Assembly (NCBI RefSeq): GCF_016908465.1
Contig: NZ_JAFBDY010000024.1
Span: 1 to 52,186, forward strand
DNA length: 52,186 nucleotides
Direction: 5' to 3'
From: Lysinibacillus composti
GTDB taxonomy: Bacteria > Bacillota > Bacilli > Bacillales_A > Planococcaceae
The translations under genes and the position numbers were made by a program. Within the stretch, counting starts at the first letter, position 1; the number at the start of each line of letters is the position of its first letter. Positions 42,893 to 52,066 of the stretch are shown here, piece by piece. The notes below the pieces were generated by a model. It searched no databases. It was given only the letters and a program-made list of their open reading frames with translations, and was not told where the DNA came from.

Positions 42893-43990
42893 TTAGGCAA
42901 CTTGTTCATCTTTTGGCTTTGCAAATATCATTCGACCTGCTGATGTTTGCAGGACACTCGTTACAGTTACTGTGATTGATCGACCAATATAGTTTCGGCC
43001 ACCTTCTACTACAATCATTGTTCCATCATCTAAATACGCTACACCTTGATTATGTTCCTTACCATCTTTAATGACAACTACCTGCATATCCTCACCAGGA
43101 ATGACGACAGGTTTTACAGCATTTGCAAGATCATTAATATTTAATACTTGAACATTGTGTAGGTCACAAACTTTATTTAAATTAAAATCATTTGTTAGGA
43201 TTTGAGCACCCATCTTTTTTGCTAATCTGACAAGTTTTAAATCAACTTCTTGTACATCCTCAAAGTCTTCTTCACTAATTGAAACCTTCGTCAACCGCTC
43301 ATCTTGAAGCTTTTTCAAAATATCAAGCCCTCTTCGGCCGCGCGTTCTTTTTAATGTATCTGAAGAATCAGCTATATGTTGAAGTTCCGTTAATACAAAT
43401 TGCGGGACAACCAAGACCCCTTCAATAAATCCAGTCGATGAAATATCAGCGATTCGACCATCAATAATGACACTTGTATCCAGCAATTTATATAACGGTT
43501 TCGTTTCAAGTGCATTTCCAGTTTGAGCATCAGGGTTCTTCTTTTTAATGCTCGGATTTGATTTTGAAAATATTTGTACTAGTTCATCACGCTTAGTAAA
43601 GCCTACGCGGAAACCTAAATAACCTAAAATGATCGATAATAGCACTGGTAAGTAGTCCCTAATAATCGGTAAATTAATTTTCCCAATCGCAAACCCAGCA
43701 AAATAGGCAACGATTAAACCTACAATTAAACCTAAAGACCCAAACAATAAATCTGCTGCTGGAAGCTTAAATAAGACATCTTCCATCCAAGAAATAAATC
43801 TTACACAGTAATCTGATAATGAAAATGATAAAATGAATAAGAAAATTGCTCCAAGTGCTACAGATACGTATGGATTATTGATCCAAGGATTAGATGATAA
43901 ATTTATAAATTCGTATAATGGCGGTAAAAAAACAAGACCTAATGCTCCACCGATTAGCAAGAAAGCAACTTGTATCACTCTTTTTAACAT
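42893..43990 (-). CDS. yacL: Membrane-anchored PIN/TRAM-domain protein (YacL)
   Basis: Predicted nuclease of unknown in vivo substrate, conserved in Firmicutes. The first ~125 residues contain four hydrophobic helices (VIQVAFLLIGGALGLVFLPP; VALGAIFLFILSFSL; SLGLIVGLIVAYFAGFAIGK; YLPVLLSIILGYLGFRVG). A PIN domain follows (LLDTSVIIDGRIADISSTGF; LTNDFNLNKVCDL) with the expected acidic residues, then a TRAM/OB tail (GQGVAYLDDGTMIVVEGGRN-like). 365 residues. Its usual left neighbour disA is absent; the 398-base gap to radA contains no gene I can identify. Confidence 0.93.
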   Translation of the reverse strand: MLKRVIQVAFLLIGGALGLVFLPPLYEFINLSSNPWINNPYVSVALGAIFLFILSFSLSDYCVRFISWMEDVLFKLPAADLLFGSLGLIVGLIVAYFAGFAIGKINLPIIRDYLPVLLSIILGYLGFRVGFTKRDELVQIFSKSNPSIKKKNPDAQTGNALETKPLYKLLDTSVIIDGRIADISSTGFIEGVLVVPQFVLTELQHIADSSDTLKRTRGRRGLDILKKLQDERLTKVSISEEDFEDVQEVDLKLVRLAKKMGAQILTNDFNLNKVCDLHNVQVLNINDLANAVKPVVIPGEDMQVVVIKDGKEHNQGVAYLDDGTMIVVEGGRNYIGRSITVTVTSVLQTSAGRMIFAKPKDEQVA

Positions 43991-44180
43991 TATTCCACCT
44001 CCTTTTTCACTTACTTAAAGATAATTATACAAGTTTGAATAACAGTTGGCGATTTCAACACCTCGCAATCCTACAATAGAGGAAATTTAGCGTTAAAAAA
44101 GTAAAATCGGCTAATAAACCTACTACCCTTGACAGTTGGTGTTCAGACTTTACTGGAATAAAGGCAAAACTTTATATAGA

Positions 44181-44211
44181 ACTCCCACCTATAATGAGTG
44201 GGAGTCTTTTT
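44181..44211 (+). terminator. Rho-independent terminator oriented to the plus strand
   Basis: ACTCCCAC (44181-44188) and GTGGGAGT (44198-44205) form a perfect stem followed by CTTTTTATAAAG on the plus strand. The same stem on the minus strand has no U-run. It lies between yacL and radA in the place where disA would be expected. The remainder of 43991-44388 is AT-rich, with no supported coding sequence. Confidence 0.7.
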
Positions 44212-44388
44212 ATAAAGTTAAAATAAGTTATTATATTACTGCCCACTTTAATAGTGAAGAATGCCTATTCATCAAAAATCTTCTACGGGTGATCAAATAG
44301 TGTATTACTCTTCATCTCAATATAAAAAGCAAACCCCTCTACACTTGTATTATTTCTATAACATCTACAAATATTTGTTTAGGTTATA

Positions 44389-45765
44389 TTATAGATCATT
44401 AAAGCAAGCTCTAATTGACTCATTAATAGTCTCTACTCCAATAATCTCAATACCACTTGGATATTCCCATCCCCCTAAATTTGCTGCAGGAATAAACGCT
44501 CGTTTAAAGCCTAGTCTTGCCGCTTCTTGAACTCTTTGTTCAACTCGTGAAACTCTGCGTACTTCACCGGTTAACCCTACCTCACCTATAAAACAATCTG
44601 TTGCCAGAACTGCTTTGTCTTTAAAACTTGAGACAATACACGTTAATACAGCCAAATCAATAGCAGGCTCATCAAGTTTTACACCACCTGCTACTTTAAT
44701 ATACGCATCTTGTGCCTGTAATAGCATACCCATTCTTTTTTCTAATACGGCCATTAATAACTGAACACGATTCTGATCAACACCTGTTGCCATTCGTTTT
44801 GGATAGTTAAAACTTGTAGGTGTTACAAGCGATTGAATTTCAACTAAAATAGGACGAGTACCTTCCATCGACGCCACAATAGTTGAACCAGCCGCACCAT
44901 GTGAGCGCTCTTGTAAAAATAGCTCAGACGGGTTTGATACTTCTTTTAATCCATGATGAACCATTTCAAAGATGGCAATTTCATTCGTAGAGCCAAATCG
45001 ATTTTTCTGACTTCTTAATATTCGATATGTATGGTGACGTTCCCCCTCAAAATAGAGCACCGTGTCAACCATATGTTCTAGCAATCTCGGCCCTGCAATT
45101 TGACCTTCTTTCGTTACATGGCCAACTAAGAAAATGGCAATCCCTTTTGTTTTCGCAATGCGCATAAGTTCTGCTGTACATTCCCGAACTTGTGATATAC
45201 TCCCAGGTGCACTCGTTACTTCAGGGTGATGTATGGTCTGAATGGAATCCACTATGACAAACTTCGGTTGAACTTCTTCAATTGTTTGGTGAAGTAATTC
45301 TAGGTTTGTTTCGGAATAAATATAGAGTTCCGGTGATTGAACACCTAAACGGGATGCACGAAGTTTGGTTTGACGCATCGACTCCTCACCCGATATATAT
45401 AAAATGCGGTGACCTTTATTTGAGAGAATAGCTGAAACTTGCATTAATAGAGTTGACTTCCCAATTCCAGGATCACCTCCGATTAATACAAGTGAACCCG
45501 GGACAATGCCCCCACCTAATACTCGATTCAGCTCTTCCATATCTGTTGTGACACGAGGTTCTTCTGCTGTTTCAACATCAATAATTGGTGTCGCCTTCTG
45601 TGAAATCGAGTTTGAGTGTTGAAATGCCCCTCGAGGACCCTTTGCAATGACTTCGACTTCTTCCACCATCGTATTCCATCCACCACACCCAGGACAACGC
45701 CCCATCCATTTCGGGGACTCATAACCACATGATTGACAACCAAATTTCGTTTTCTTTTTCGCCAT
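44389..45765 (-). CDS. radA: DNA repair protein RadA (Sms)
   Basis: RecA-like ATPase that drives branch migration in recombination and repair. The 458 residues start with a zinc ribbon ([20 protein letters not shown]), then Walker [15 protein letters not shown], the RadA-specific KNRFG motif ([16 protein letters not shown]), and a C-terminal Lon-protease-like domain. There is no frameshift. GGAGAGACACT precedes ATG. In B. subtilis clpC lies upstream and disA downstream; here neither does. Confidence 0.96.
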   Translation of the reverse strand: MAKKKTKFGCQSCGYESPKWMGRCPGCGGWNTMVEEVEVIAKGPRGAFQHSNSISQKATPIIDVETAEEPRVTTDMEELNRVLGGGIVPGSLVLIGGDPGIGKSTLLMQVSAILSNKGHRILYISGEESMRQTKLRASRLGVQSPELYIYSETNLELLHQTIEEVQPKFVIVDSIQTIHHPEVTSAPGSISQVRECTAELMRIAKTKGIAIFLVGHVTKEGQIAGPRLLEHMVDTVLYFEGERHHTYRILRSQKNRFGSTNEIAIFEMVHHGLKEVSNPSELFLQERSHGAAGSTIVASMEGTRPILVEIQSLVTPTSFNYPKRMATGVDQNRVQLLMAVLEKRMGMLLQAQDAYIKVAGGVKLDEPAIDLAVLTCIVSSFKDKAVLATDCFIGEVGLTGEVRRVSRVEQRVQEAARLGFKRAFIPAANLGGWEYPSGIEIIGVETINESIRACFNDL

Positions 45766-45865
45766 AGTGTCTCTCCTTAGATTTAAATTCTTGTTTTAAT
45801 TGTACATGACGAATCTTTAAACCTCCTAATAATACAACAGGTACTGACTCAAATTTTTAACGTAA

Positions 45866-45899
45866 TATAAAAAGCCGCTCGTTAAAAACGAGCGGTCTT
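45866..45899 (-). terminator. Terminator of the uronate operon
   Basis: Minus strand GACCGCTCG, a TTTTTAA loop, CGAGCGGC, then TTTTTATATT. It follows the gntP stop by 12 bases and separates the operon from radA. A strong, clean intrinsic terminator. Confidence 0.9.
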
Positions 45900-45911
45900 G
45901 CAATCTCTCAT

Positions 45912-47249
45912 TTACATAAAGAGGTCTAATATTAATACTACACCTAAGCCAACTAAAGAACTTGTGAATAATAATAAGCCCCATGTTTTAAATGTTTCTT
46001 TTATTGTTAAATTGAAATACTCTTTAAACAACCAAAATGATGCATCATTAACATGCGTAATCGTGTTACTTCCCGCAGCAGTCGCTAACACCATTAGCAC
46101 CGGATTAACATCAAATAACGGGATTAGTGGACCAACTATACCTGCTGCAGTAACAGCAGAAACTACTCCTGTTCCTGTTGCAATACGGATCATTGCCGTG
46201 ATTAGCCATGCCATAATTAATGGTGAAATACTTGAATTCTCCATTAAATGTGCAATCGTGTCACCTACACCTGAATCTAAAATAATTTGTTTAAATGCAC
46301 CACCTGAACCGACGATAAAGATGATCATTGCAATTCCCTCAATTGCTTTTGAGAAAGAATCCATAACCGCTTTCATTGATCTTCCACGACGAATACCTAA
46401 TACATAAATTGCAATTAGAACAGCTAAAATCATACTAATTTCAGCACTACCAAAGAAGCTAATTAGCTCATACGTCTTAGACCCTTCTTCGATAAACATT
46501 TTCCAAATCGTAGCAATTGTAATGATGAACGCCGGTAATAATGGAATAAATAAACTAGTAAAGAAACTTGGTAGTTCTGACTCTTCAAATTCCTTTTCTT
46601 TCTTAACAAGAGGGGGAACCGGTTTATCTAAATTTTTCAGTAATCTTGGTAAAATGATTCCACCAACGAGTACAGCCGGAATGAATACAACAATTCCAAT
46701 AATATAAACCATTCCCATGTCTGCCCCATATGCTTCAACTAAAGCAACAGGACCAGGTTGCGGAGGGAAAAGACTATGTGCCAATGTAGCGGCAGCTACC
46801 ATTGTCATTCCAAGACGCATATATGGAATTTTTGCCTCTACTGCAATACTAATTACTAAAGGCGCTAAAATAATAAATGCTACCTCGTAAAATACCGAAA
46901 TCCCAAAAATCATCCCAACAATAACGATTGCCCACTCTACATTCTTAACACCAAACTTGCGAAGTAATGTAGATGCTACTTGTTGAGCTGCACCTGAATC
47001 TACCATTAACTTTCCTAGCACTGCACCCATCCCGATGATAATCGCTAGGCTACCTAAAGTACTTCCAAACCCACTTTTAACAGTTGCTACAACATCTGTT
47101 AAGCCCATTCCATTTAACAAACCAACGAGAATTGCAACAATGAGCAATGCTAGTACACTATTAAGCTTTACTTTCATATTAAGAAATAGAAGCAACGCCA
47201 CCCCTAAGGCAACCCAAATTATGGGTAAGTATTGCAAAATTGTTTCCAT
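45912..47249 (-). CDS. gntP: GntP-family permease (gluconate/fructuronate type)
   Basis: Inner-membrane sugar-acid:proton symporter of the GntP family with about 12 hydrophobic segments. The start is taken as the second ATG (47247-47249), 7 bases from GGGTGG; an ATG two codons earlier is too close to it. 445 residues. MVAAATLAHSLFPPQPGPVA and ATAAGSNTITHVNDASFWLF are signature GntP blocks, as is IIGMGAVLGKLMVDSGAA. E. coli GntP is known to transport D-fructuronate, and this gene ends an operon whose first soluble step uses fructuronate, so fructuronate is a good substrate candidate (inference). Confidence 0.9.
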   Translation of the reverse strand: METILQYLPIIWVALGVALLLFLNMKVKLNSVLALLIVAILVGLLNGMGLTDVVATVKSGFGSTLGSLAIIIGMGAVLGKLMVDSGAAQQVASTLLRKFGVKNVEWAIVIVGMIFGISVFYEVAFIILAPLVISIAVEAKIPYMRLGMTMVAAATLAHSLFPPQPGPVALVEAYGADMGMVYIIGIVVFIPAVLVGGIILPRLLKNLDKPVPPLVKKEKEFEESELPSFFTSLFIPLLPAFIITIATIWKMFIEEGSKTYELISFFGSAEISMILAVLIAIYVLGIRRGRSMKAVMDSFSKAIEGIAMIIFIVGSGGAFKQIILDSGVGDTIAHLMENSSISPLIMAWLITAMIRIATGTGVVSAVTAAGIVGPLIPLFDVNPVLMVLATAAGSNTITHVNDASFWLFKEYFNLTIKETFKTWGLLLFTSSLVGLGVVLILDLFM

Positions 47250-47279
47250 GAACATTCCACCCTTTTCTCTTAAAGTTGA

Positions 47280-48278
47280 TTAATATGAATCTCTGTCATT
47301 AAGTTTTGGTAAAAAGCGATAGATTTCTTGATAAGTTTTGTTTTGACTTTGGATTTTTTCTACTAAAATCGTAGCTGCTTGCAATGCAATTTGTTCAAAT
47401 GGTTGTTCGATTGTACAAATTGGCGGATCGAAAAAGGACGCAAAAGGTACTTCATCAATACCAATAATTCCAATCTCACTTGGTATTTTTATTCCCTTTT
47501 GTTTTACAAAGCTTAATAATTCAATTAGTACACGGTCATTTGCTACTAAAATCCCATCTGGTTGAACTTCATTAAATAAATCGTTCAACCTTTGCTGAAT
47601 TTGGTTTACAGGAACCGCATTTAAATGCCCCTTAGATACCGAAAGCCCATAAGATTCCATTGCTTCTTTAAATCCCTGTAATCGCTCCACACGTGGTGTA
47701 ATTGGTTGATCTATCGCATTGGTAATGAACGCGATATTTTGATAACCCTTCTCTACAAATGCATCTACCGCTAATTTACTTGCTAGCTTGTTGTCCAATA
47801 AAACACTAGGAATAGGTAAACTATCTATTTTGCGGTCAATAAAGACAATTGGAAAATGCTGCTTATACAATTTTTCAAATAAATCAATATTGTCGGTTGT
47901 TGGAAACACAATAATTCCATCTACTTGTTTAGATATAAGAACTTCAATATGTTCCCGTTCCTTTTCTGGCTGATCATTTGAGTTGCAAACGATCATATGA
48001 AACCCATTTTTATGTAAGTTAATTTCCAATTCATTTATGACTTGTGTTGAGAATGAGTGAACAATATTGGCAACGATTACCCCTACTGTTTTCGTTGACT
48101 TTTGTTTTAAGCTTCTGGCAACTATATTTGGTCGATAATTTAAGTTTTCAATTGCGTCTTGGATTTTTTGACGTGTTTCTTCACTCATATATTCAAAACG
48201 ATTGTTCAAATATTGTGATACTGTGCTCTTTGAAACATTTGCTTCACTTGCAACGTCACTAATTGTTATTTTTTTCAT
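47280..48278 (-). CDS. kdgR: LacI-family transcriptional regulator of the uronate operon (KdgR-like)
   Basis: Repressor with an N-terminal LacI helix-turn-helix (ITISDVASEANVSKSTVSQYLN) and hinge region (YRPNIVARSLKQKSTKTVGV), followed by a periplasmic-binding-type effector domain (FPIVFIDRKID...GILVANDRVLIELLSF...IIGIDEVPFASFFDPP). 332 residues. It sits inside the operon, 3 bases from uxuB and 24 from gntP. It most likely senses KDG or another intermediate and binds the palindrome at 51841-51863 upstream of kdgK. KdgR of B. subtilis is the closest known role. Confidence 0.85.
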   Translation of the reverse strand: MKKITISDVASEANVSKSTVSQYLNNRFEYMSEETRQKIQDAIENLNYRPNIVARSLKQKSTKTVGVIVANIVHSFSTQVINELEINLHKNGFHMIVCNSNDQPEKEREHIEVLISKQVDGIIVFPTTDNIDLFEKLYKQHFPIVFIDRKIDSLPIPSVLLDNKLASKLAVDAFVEKGYQNIAFITNAIDQPITPRVERLQGFKEAMESYGLSVSKGHLNAVPVNQIQQRLNDLFNEVQPDGILVANDRVLIELLSFVKQKGIKIPSEIGIIGIDEVPFASFFDPPICTIEQPFEQIALQAATILVEKIQSQNKTYQEIYRFLPKLNDRDSY

Positions 48279-48281
48279 TAA

Positions 48282-49118
48282 TTAAACTCCTGAATATGCG
48301 TTAAATCCACCATCCACTGGGATTGTAGTACCTGTTACAAATGAAGAATAGGCTTCATCTGCCAGGAATAATAAAGCACCTAATAATTGTTCTGGCTCAC
48401 CGAATTTTTTCATAGGTGTAGCTGCTAGTATCTTTTTTGAGCGATTTGTATATTCACCCTTTTCATCTACAAGTAAATCTTTATTTTGCGTTGTTATAAA
48501 AAATCCCGGAGCAATTGCATTCACTCGAAGCCCTGCTTGTGCAAAGTGAACCGCTAGCCATTCTGTAAAGTTATTAATAGAAGCTTTCGCTGCACTATAA
48601 GCAGGTATTTTTGTCAATGGTGTTAACCCACTCATAGATGAAATATTAATAATCGATGGAGCTTGAGCTTTTAATAATTCTTGACCAAATACTTGGCAAG
48701 CAAGGAAGGTCCCTGTAAAGTTTAAAGAGAATACATTTGTAAACCCGCGTTCTTCTAAATCAAAGAACGATTTCCCTTCTACTTCTTGAACTGATTCCTC
48801 AGGCGCTGTTATTGCATCTGGGTGATTTCCGCCTGCTCCATTTATTAATAAATCAACACCACCAAATTGGGTTAATATTTCTTCTCGCGCTGCAATTAAT
48901 GACTGTTTTTCTAAAACGTTGGCACTGATAGCCATTGCTTCTCCACCAGAGCTAACAATGCTATCTACTACTTTTTGTCCTTTGTCTTTGTTCAAATTGA
49001 TAATGGCGACCTTCATTCCTTGACGCGCTAATTCACGAGCCATTTCAGAACATAAAACTCCACTACCTCCTGTAATTACAGCGACGCGTCCTCTTAAATT
49101 GCCGTGTACTGGAATCAT
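48282..49118 (-). CDS. uxuB: D-mannonate oxidoreductase / fructuronate reductase, SDR type (UxuB/YjmF-like)
   Basis: Short-chain dehydrogenase that interconverts D-fructuronate and D-mannonate using NAD(P)H. The 278 residues show the coenzyme glycine motif VAVITGGSGVLCSEMARELA, NGAGGNHPDA, the Ser and Tyr-x3-Lys centre (NISSMSGL; AYSAAKASINNFTEWL) and PGFFITTQNKDLL. The C-terminus ends GTTIPVDGGFNAYSGV. It resembles B. subtilis UxuB (YjmF), which is an SDR rather than the E. coli long-chain enzyme. It starts 5 bases after uxuA. Confidence 0.88.
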   Translation of the reverse strand: MIPVHGNLRGRVAVITGGSGVLCSEMARELARQGMKVAIINLNKDKGQKVVDSIVSSGGEAMAISANVLEKQSLIAAREEILTQFGGVDLLINGAGGNHPDAITAPEESVQEVEGKSFFDLEERGFTNVFSLNFTGTFLACQVFGQELLKAQAPSIINISSMSGLTPLTKIPAYSAAKASINNFTEWLAVHFAQAGLRVNAIAPGFFITTQNKDLLVDEKGEYTNRSKKILAATPMKKFGEPEQLLGALLFLADEAYSSFVTGTTIPVDGGFNAYSGV

Positions 49119-49123
49119 TCAAA

Positions 49124-50188
49124 TCACCCTTTCACATTTTTATAAGCATCCCAAAGTCCTAGTAAATACATAATGCCTAATGCGCGGTCGTATAAACCGT
49201 AACCTGGGCGACAATCTTCTCCCCATAAGTGACGCCCATGATCCGGACGAACATATCCTTTATAATTTTGATCTGAAAGTACTTTTACAACACTTTTAAT
49301 ATCAATAGAACCATCGCTAGTAAAATGAGACGTTTCGGCAAAACTACCATTCTCCTCAATTTTCACATTTCGAATATGTGAGAATGGGGATCTATATGCG
49401 TATTTTTCTGCAATTTCAACCATATTGTTTTCTGGGCTAGCACCCATCGAACCTGTGCAAAGAGTGAAAGCGTTTGCATGTGATTTAGTAATTTGAATTA
49501 AACGTTCATAGCTATCTGCCCCTGTAATAATACGAGGCAATCCAAAAATTGAATACGGTGGATCATCTGGGTGAATGGCCATTTGAATACCAACTTCTTC
49601 TGCAACAGGAATAATAGCTTCTAAAAAGTATTTGAGATTTCCCCAAAGTTGTTCCTCATCGACCCCCTTATATTCCTCAAAAAGTTCAGAAAGGCGAGCT
49701 AAACGTTCCGGCTCCCAACCCGGTAATGAAAGGTCTGATGCTTGGCTAACTGTATTTACAAGTTCTTGTGGATCTAGGTTAATCACCTTTTCTTTATCAA
49801 AATATAGCGCTGTTGATCCGTCAGGCAATGGATGGAAAAGGTCGGTACGAGTCCAGTCGAAAATCGGCATGAAGTTATAGCAAATCACCTTCACTCCAAA
49901 TTCTCCTAGATTTCGAATTGTTTCTTTATAGTTTTCGATATATTGGTCGCGAGTTGGTTTACCAAGTTTAATATCTTCATGTACATTTACACTTTCTACA
50001 ACATCTGTGTGAAACCCAAAGCTTTGAATATAATCGACTTCTTCTTTAATCTCTTCTTTTGTCCAAAGTTCACCAGCTTGTTTGTTATGAAGTGCCCAGA
50101 CAATTCCTTTTGTACCTGGAATTTGTTTAATATGTTCTAACGTCACAGTATCATTACCACGACCATACCAACGAAATGTTATATTCAT
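49124..50188 (-). CDS. uxuA: Mannonate dehydratase
   Basis: Dehydrates D-mannonate to 2-keto-3-deoxy-D-gluconate (KDG) using Mn2+ or Fe2+. The 354-residue TIM-barrel protein opens MNITFRWYGRGNDTVTLEHI and has IKQIPGTKGIVWALH, VICYNFMPIFDWTRTDL and the metal-site block AIHPDDPPYSIFGLPRII. SHIRNVK and RPDHGRHLWGED are further family marks. Full length. Middle gene of the operon. Confidence 0.96.
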   Translation of the reverse strand: MNITFRWYGRGNDTVTLEHIKQIPGTKGIVWALHNKQAGELWTKEEIKEEVDYIQSFGFHTDVVESVNVHEDIKLGKPTRDQYIENYKETIRNLGEFGVKVICYNFMPIFDWTRTDLFHPLPDGSTALYFDKEKVINLDPQELVNTVSQASDLSLPGWEPERLARLSELFEEYKGVDEEQLWGNLKYFLEAIIPVAEEVGIQMAIHPDDPPYSIFGLPRIITGADSYERLIQITKSHANAFTLCTGSMGASPENNMVEIAEKYAYRSPFSHIRNVKIEENGSFAETSHFTSDGSIDIKSVVKVLSDQNYKGYVRPDHGRHLWGEDCRPGYGLYDRALGIMYLLGLWDAYKNVKG

Positions 50189-50203
50189 GATTATATTCGC
50201 TCC

Positions 50204-50824
50204 TTATTTACTAAGTTCTCCACGGTATTTTCTACTTGCCGCTACCACCGCTTCATATCCGCCATCTTTATATGCTCGATTAAAGTCACTGCCTATTCCA
50301 ACAGCTACTGCTCCTGCATCAATCCAGTTATTCATATTGCTTGCATTAATGCCACCGGTTGGCATTATTTGTACATGAGGAAGGGGTCCTTTTACAGATT
50401 TGATAAAGGAAGGGGTAAAATTGCTTGCTGGGAACAGCTTCAAAATATCACATCCTGCTTCTAGAGCCGCGACCATTTCACGAATCGTCATGCATCCTGG
50501 TAAATAAGGGATGCTATATCGATTACAGACAATAGCAATTTCTTTACTAAAGGAAGGGCTAACGACAAACTGCGCACCATGTAAAATAGCGTGTCTTGCA
50601 GTTTCTGCGTCTAAGACAGTTCCTGCACCAATTAATGCTTGGCTATCCTTAAAAGCCGTAAAAACTTCATGTACAAACGGTGTTGTATATGTAAGCTCGA
50701 TTGAGGTAATACCACCCTCAATTGCACCTTTTGTTAAAGTAATAGCTTCTTCTGGACTATTACCGCGAATAACAGCAACTAACTTTTCATTGACAAGAGT
50801 TTGTAATACTTCGAATTTCCTCAT
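50204..50824 (-). CDS. eda: 2-dehydro-3-deoxyphosphogluconate (KDPG) aldolase
   Basis: Splits KDPG into pyruvate and glyceraldehyde-3-phosphate, the last step of the pathway. The 206 residues form a TIM barrel: GAGTVLDAETARHAILHGAQ, the Schiff-base Lys in CDILKLFPASNFTPSFIKSV, and the phosphate site PTGGINASNMNNWIDAGAVA followed by VGIGSDF. It begins 20 bases after kdgK, which makes KDPG. In B. subtilis the gene is kdgA. No anomalies. Confidence 0.95.
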   Translation of the reverse strand: MRKFEVLQTLVNEKLVAVIRGNSPEEAITLTKGAIEGGITSIELTYTTPFVHEVFTAFKDSQALIGAGTVLDAETARHAILHGAQFVVSPSFSKEIAIVCNRYSIPYLPGCMTIREMVAALEAGCDILKLFPASNFTPSFIKSVKGPLPHVQIMPTGGINASNMNNWIDAGAVAVGIGSDFNRAYKDGGYEAVVAASRKYRGELSK

Positions 50825-50844
50825 TTCAATTCACCTTCCCTTTC

Positions 50845-51798
50845 TTATCGCTCGATAATTTTCCGTTTTCCAAGAAATGCTTCAACATCTTCTAATTCCG
50901 GCAAGCCTTCGTTATCACCTGATACAGTTGTAACGAGACCTCCAACTGCATTGGCAAAAGTTAATCGTTCATCTATTGACATATCATTTAAAAAACTGTA
51001 AATATAGGCAGCATCAAATCCATCTCCAGCCCCTACTGTATCAATTACCTTAAATTTAAATGCTTCTTTTTTATACCAATTTTCGTTGATATAAGCTTGG
51101 ACTCCATTACTACCATCTTTAATAATCAATTGAGCGATGTCATTTTCACTCGCAAACCGTTCCAAGCTATCTTTCGAAGCATTTTCGAGTATTAGTTCAA
51201 TTTCGTCGAAACCTGTTAGTAAAATATCAACAAATGGGAAAATTTTTGCATAAGCCCTCTTTGCCTCTTCAATTGTCCAGAGTTTTAATCGAATATTCGG
51301 ATCAAAAGATACTGTAATATCGTTTTCCTTTGCTATCTTCAATACACGCATTGTAATATTCAAATTTTGTGGCGCAATCGCTAAAAATACTCCGGTTAAA
51401 TGAATGACATCAACCCCTTCAAACATTCCCTTTGAAATATCATCTTCTGATAGTGTTAAAATCGGTGATTGATTTCGGTAATAAAATGTTTTACCAGAGC
51501 CATCTTCTCGTATTTCTTTAAAGTTTAATGAGGTTGGGTAGCCTTCCACTAGCTTGACAAAAGACATATCTATGCCTTCACCGCGCGCAAAATTATAAAT
51601 AACCTTCCCAAACTCATCTCCACCAAGTCGACTCATCCACTTTGTTTGTAAACCTAGTCTTGCACATCCGATTGCAAAGTTTAATTCAGCCCCACCAACT
51701 TTACGTTCAAAACTTGATACATAACGCATCGGACCTGTGGTAGATGGATTAAAGGTAATTAGCGCATCTCCTAAAGTCCAAACTATTTTAGAAGTCAC
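50845..51798 (-). CDS. kdgK: 2-keto-3-deoxygluconate kinase (PfkB family)
   Basis: Phosphorylates KDG to KDPG. It starts with GTG (51796-51798) behind GGAGGGATTGA and has 317 residues. PfkB signatures are present: VGGAELNFAIGCARLG early, SFDPNIRLKLW in the middle, and the ATP/active-site motif VIDTVGAGDGFDAAYIYSFL with the catalytic Asp. First gene of the operon and nearest the operator and promoter. Confidence 0.95.
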   Translation of the reverse strand: MTSKIVWTLGDALITFNPSTTGPMRYVSSFERKVGGAELNFAIGCARLGLQTKWMSRLGGDEFGKVIYNFARGEGIDMSFVKLVEGYPTSLNFKEIREDGSGKTFYYRNQSPILTLSEDDISKGMFEGVDVIHLTGVFLAIAPQNLNITMRVLKIAKENDITVSFDPNIRLKLWTIEEAKRAYAKIFPFVDILLTGFDEIELILENASKDSLERFASENDIAQLIIKDGSNGVQAYINENWYKKEAFKFKVIDTVGAGDGFDAAYIYSFLNDMSIDERLTFANAVGGLVTTVSGDNEGLPELEDVEAFLGKRKIIER

Positions 51799-51840
51799 TT
51801 CAATCCCTCCTATATTATTTATTATCTATATTTTATAAAT

Positions 51841-51863
51841 CGGTTTACTAAACCGGTTTAGTA
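51841..51863 (-). promoter_or_regulatory. Overlapping LacI-type operators of the uronate operon
   Basis: TACTAAACCGGTTTAGTA (51846-51863) is a perfect 18-base palindrome with the central CG typical of LacI-family sites. CGGTTTACTAAACCG (51841-51855) is a second, perfect 15-base palindrome that shares one half-site. There are thus three half-sites in 23 bases. They lie just after the predicted transcription start (about 51873), so bound KdgR would block elongation or initiation. Confidence 0.85.
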
Positions 51864-51879
51864 ATTAGTTATTACAAAA

Positions 51880-51909
51880 ACTATACAATGTAACTGCTTT
51901 CATTAGCAA
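51880..51909 (-). promoter_or_regulatory. Promoter of the uronate operon with a possible cre site
   Basis: Minus strand TTGCTA (51904-51909), 18 bases, TATAGT (51880-51885). The spacer holds TGAAAGCAGTTACA (51889-51902), a 13-of-14 match to the CcpA consensus TGWNANCGNTNWCA, so glucose repression is likely. The upstream stretch 51910-52060 is AT-rich, with no gene or other signal that I can support. Confidence 0.7.
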
Positions 51910-52066
51910 CGGTTTTTTAAATAAAAACGAGCATTTTTATTTATTCAAAAACAACAATTGTGTATTTTCGAGAAATTATCAAATAAAATTAGCTGTTTTA
52001 TAACAGAAAAGTTTTTAGATATTTCAGAGTAATCAATAATTAAATGTTTCCATTTTATAAATAAAA

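Noticed and set aside
44261..44530. 89-codon plus-strand open frame in the radA-yacL gap
   Set aside because: It overlaps the radA 3' end in antisense, has no Shine-Dalgarno and no recognisable domain; the AT-rich gap explains its openness.
45898..46407. 169-codon plus-strand open frame opposite gntP
   Set aside because: Antisense shadow of a GntP permease with low-complexity composition; no promoter or ribosome-binding site.
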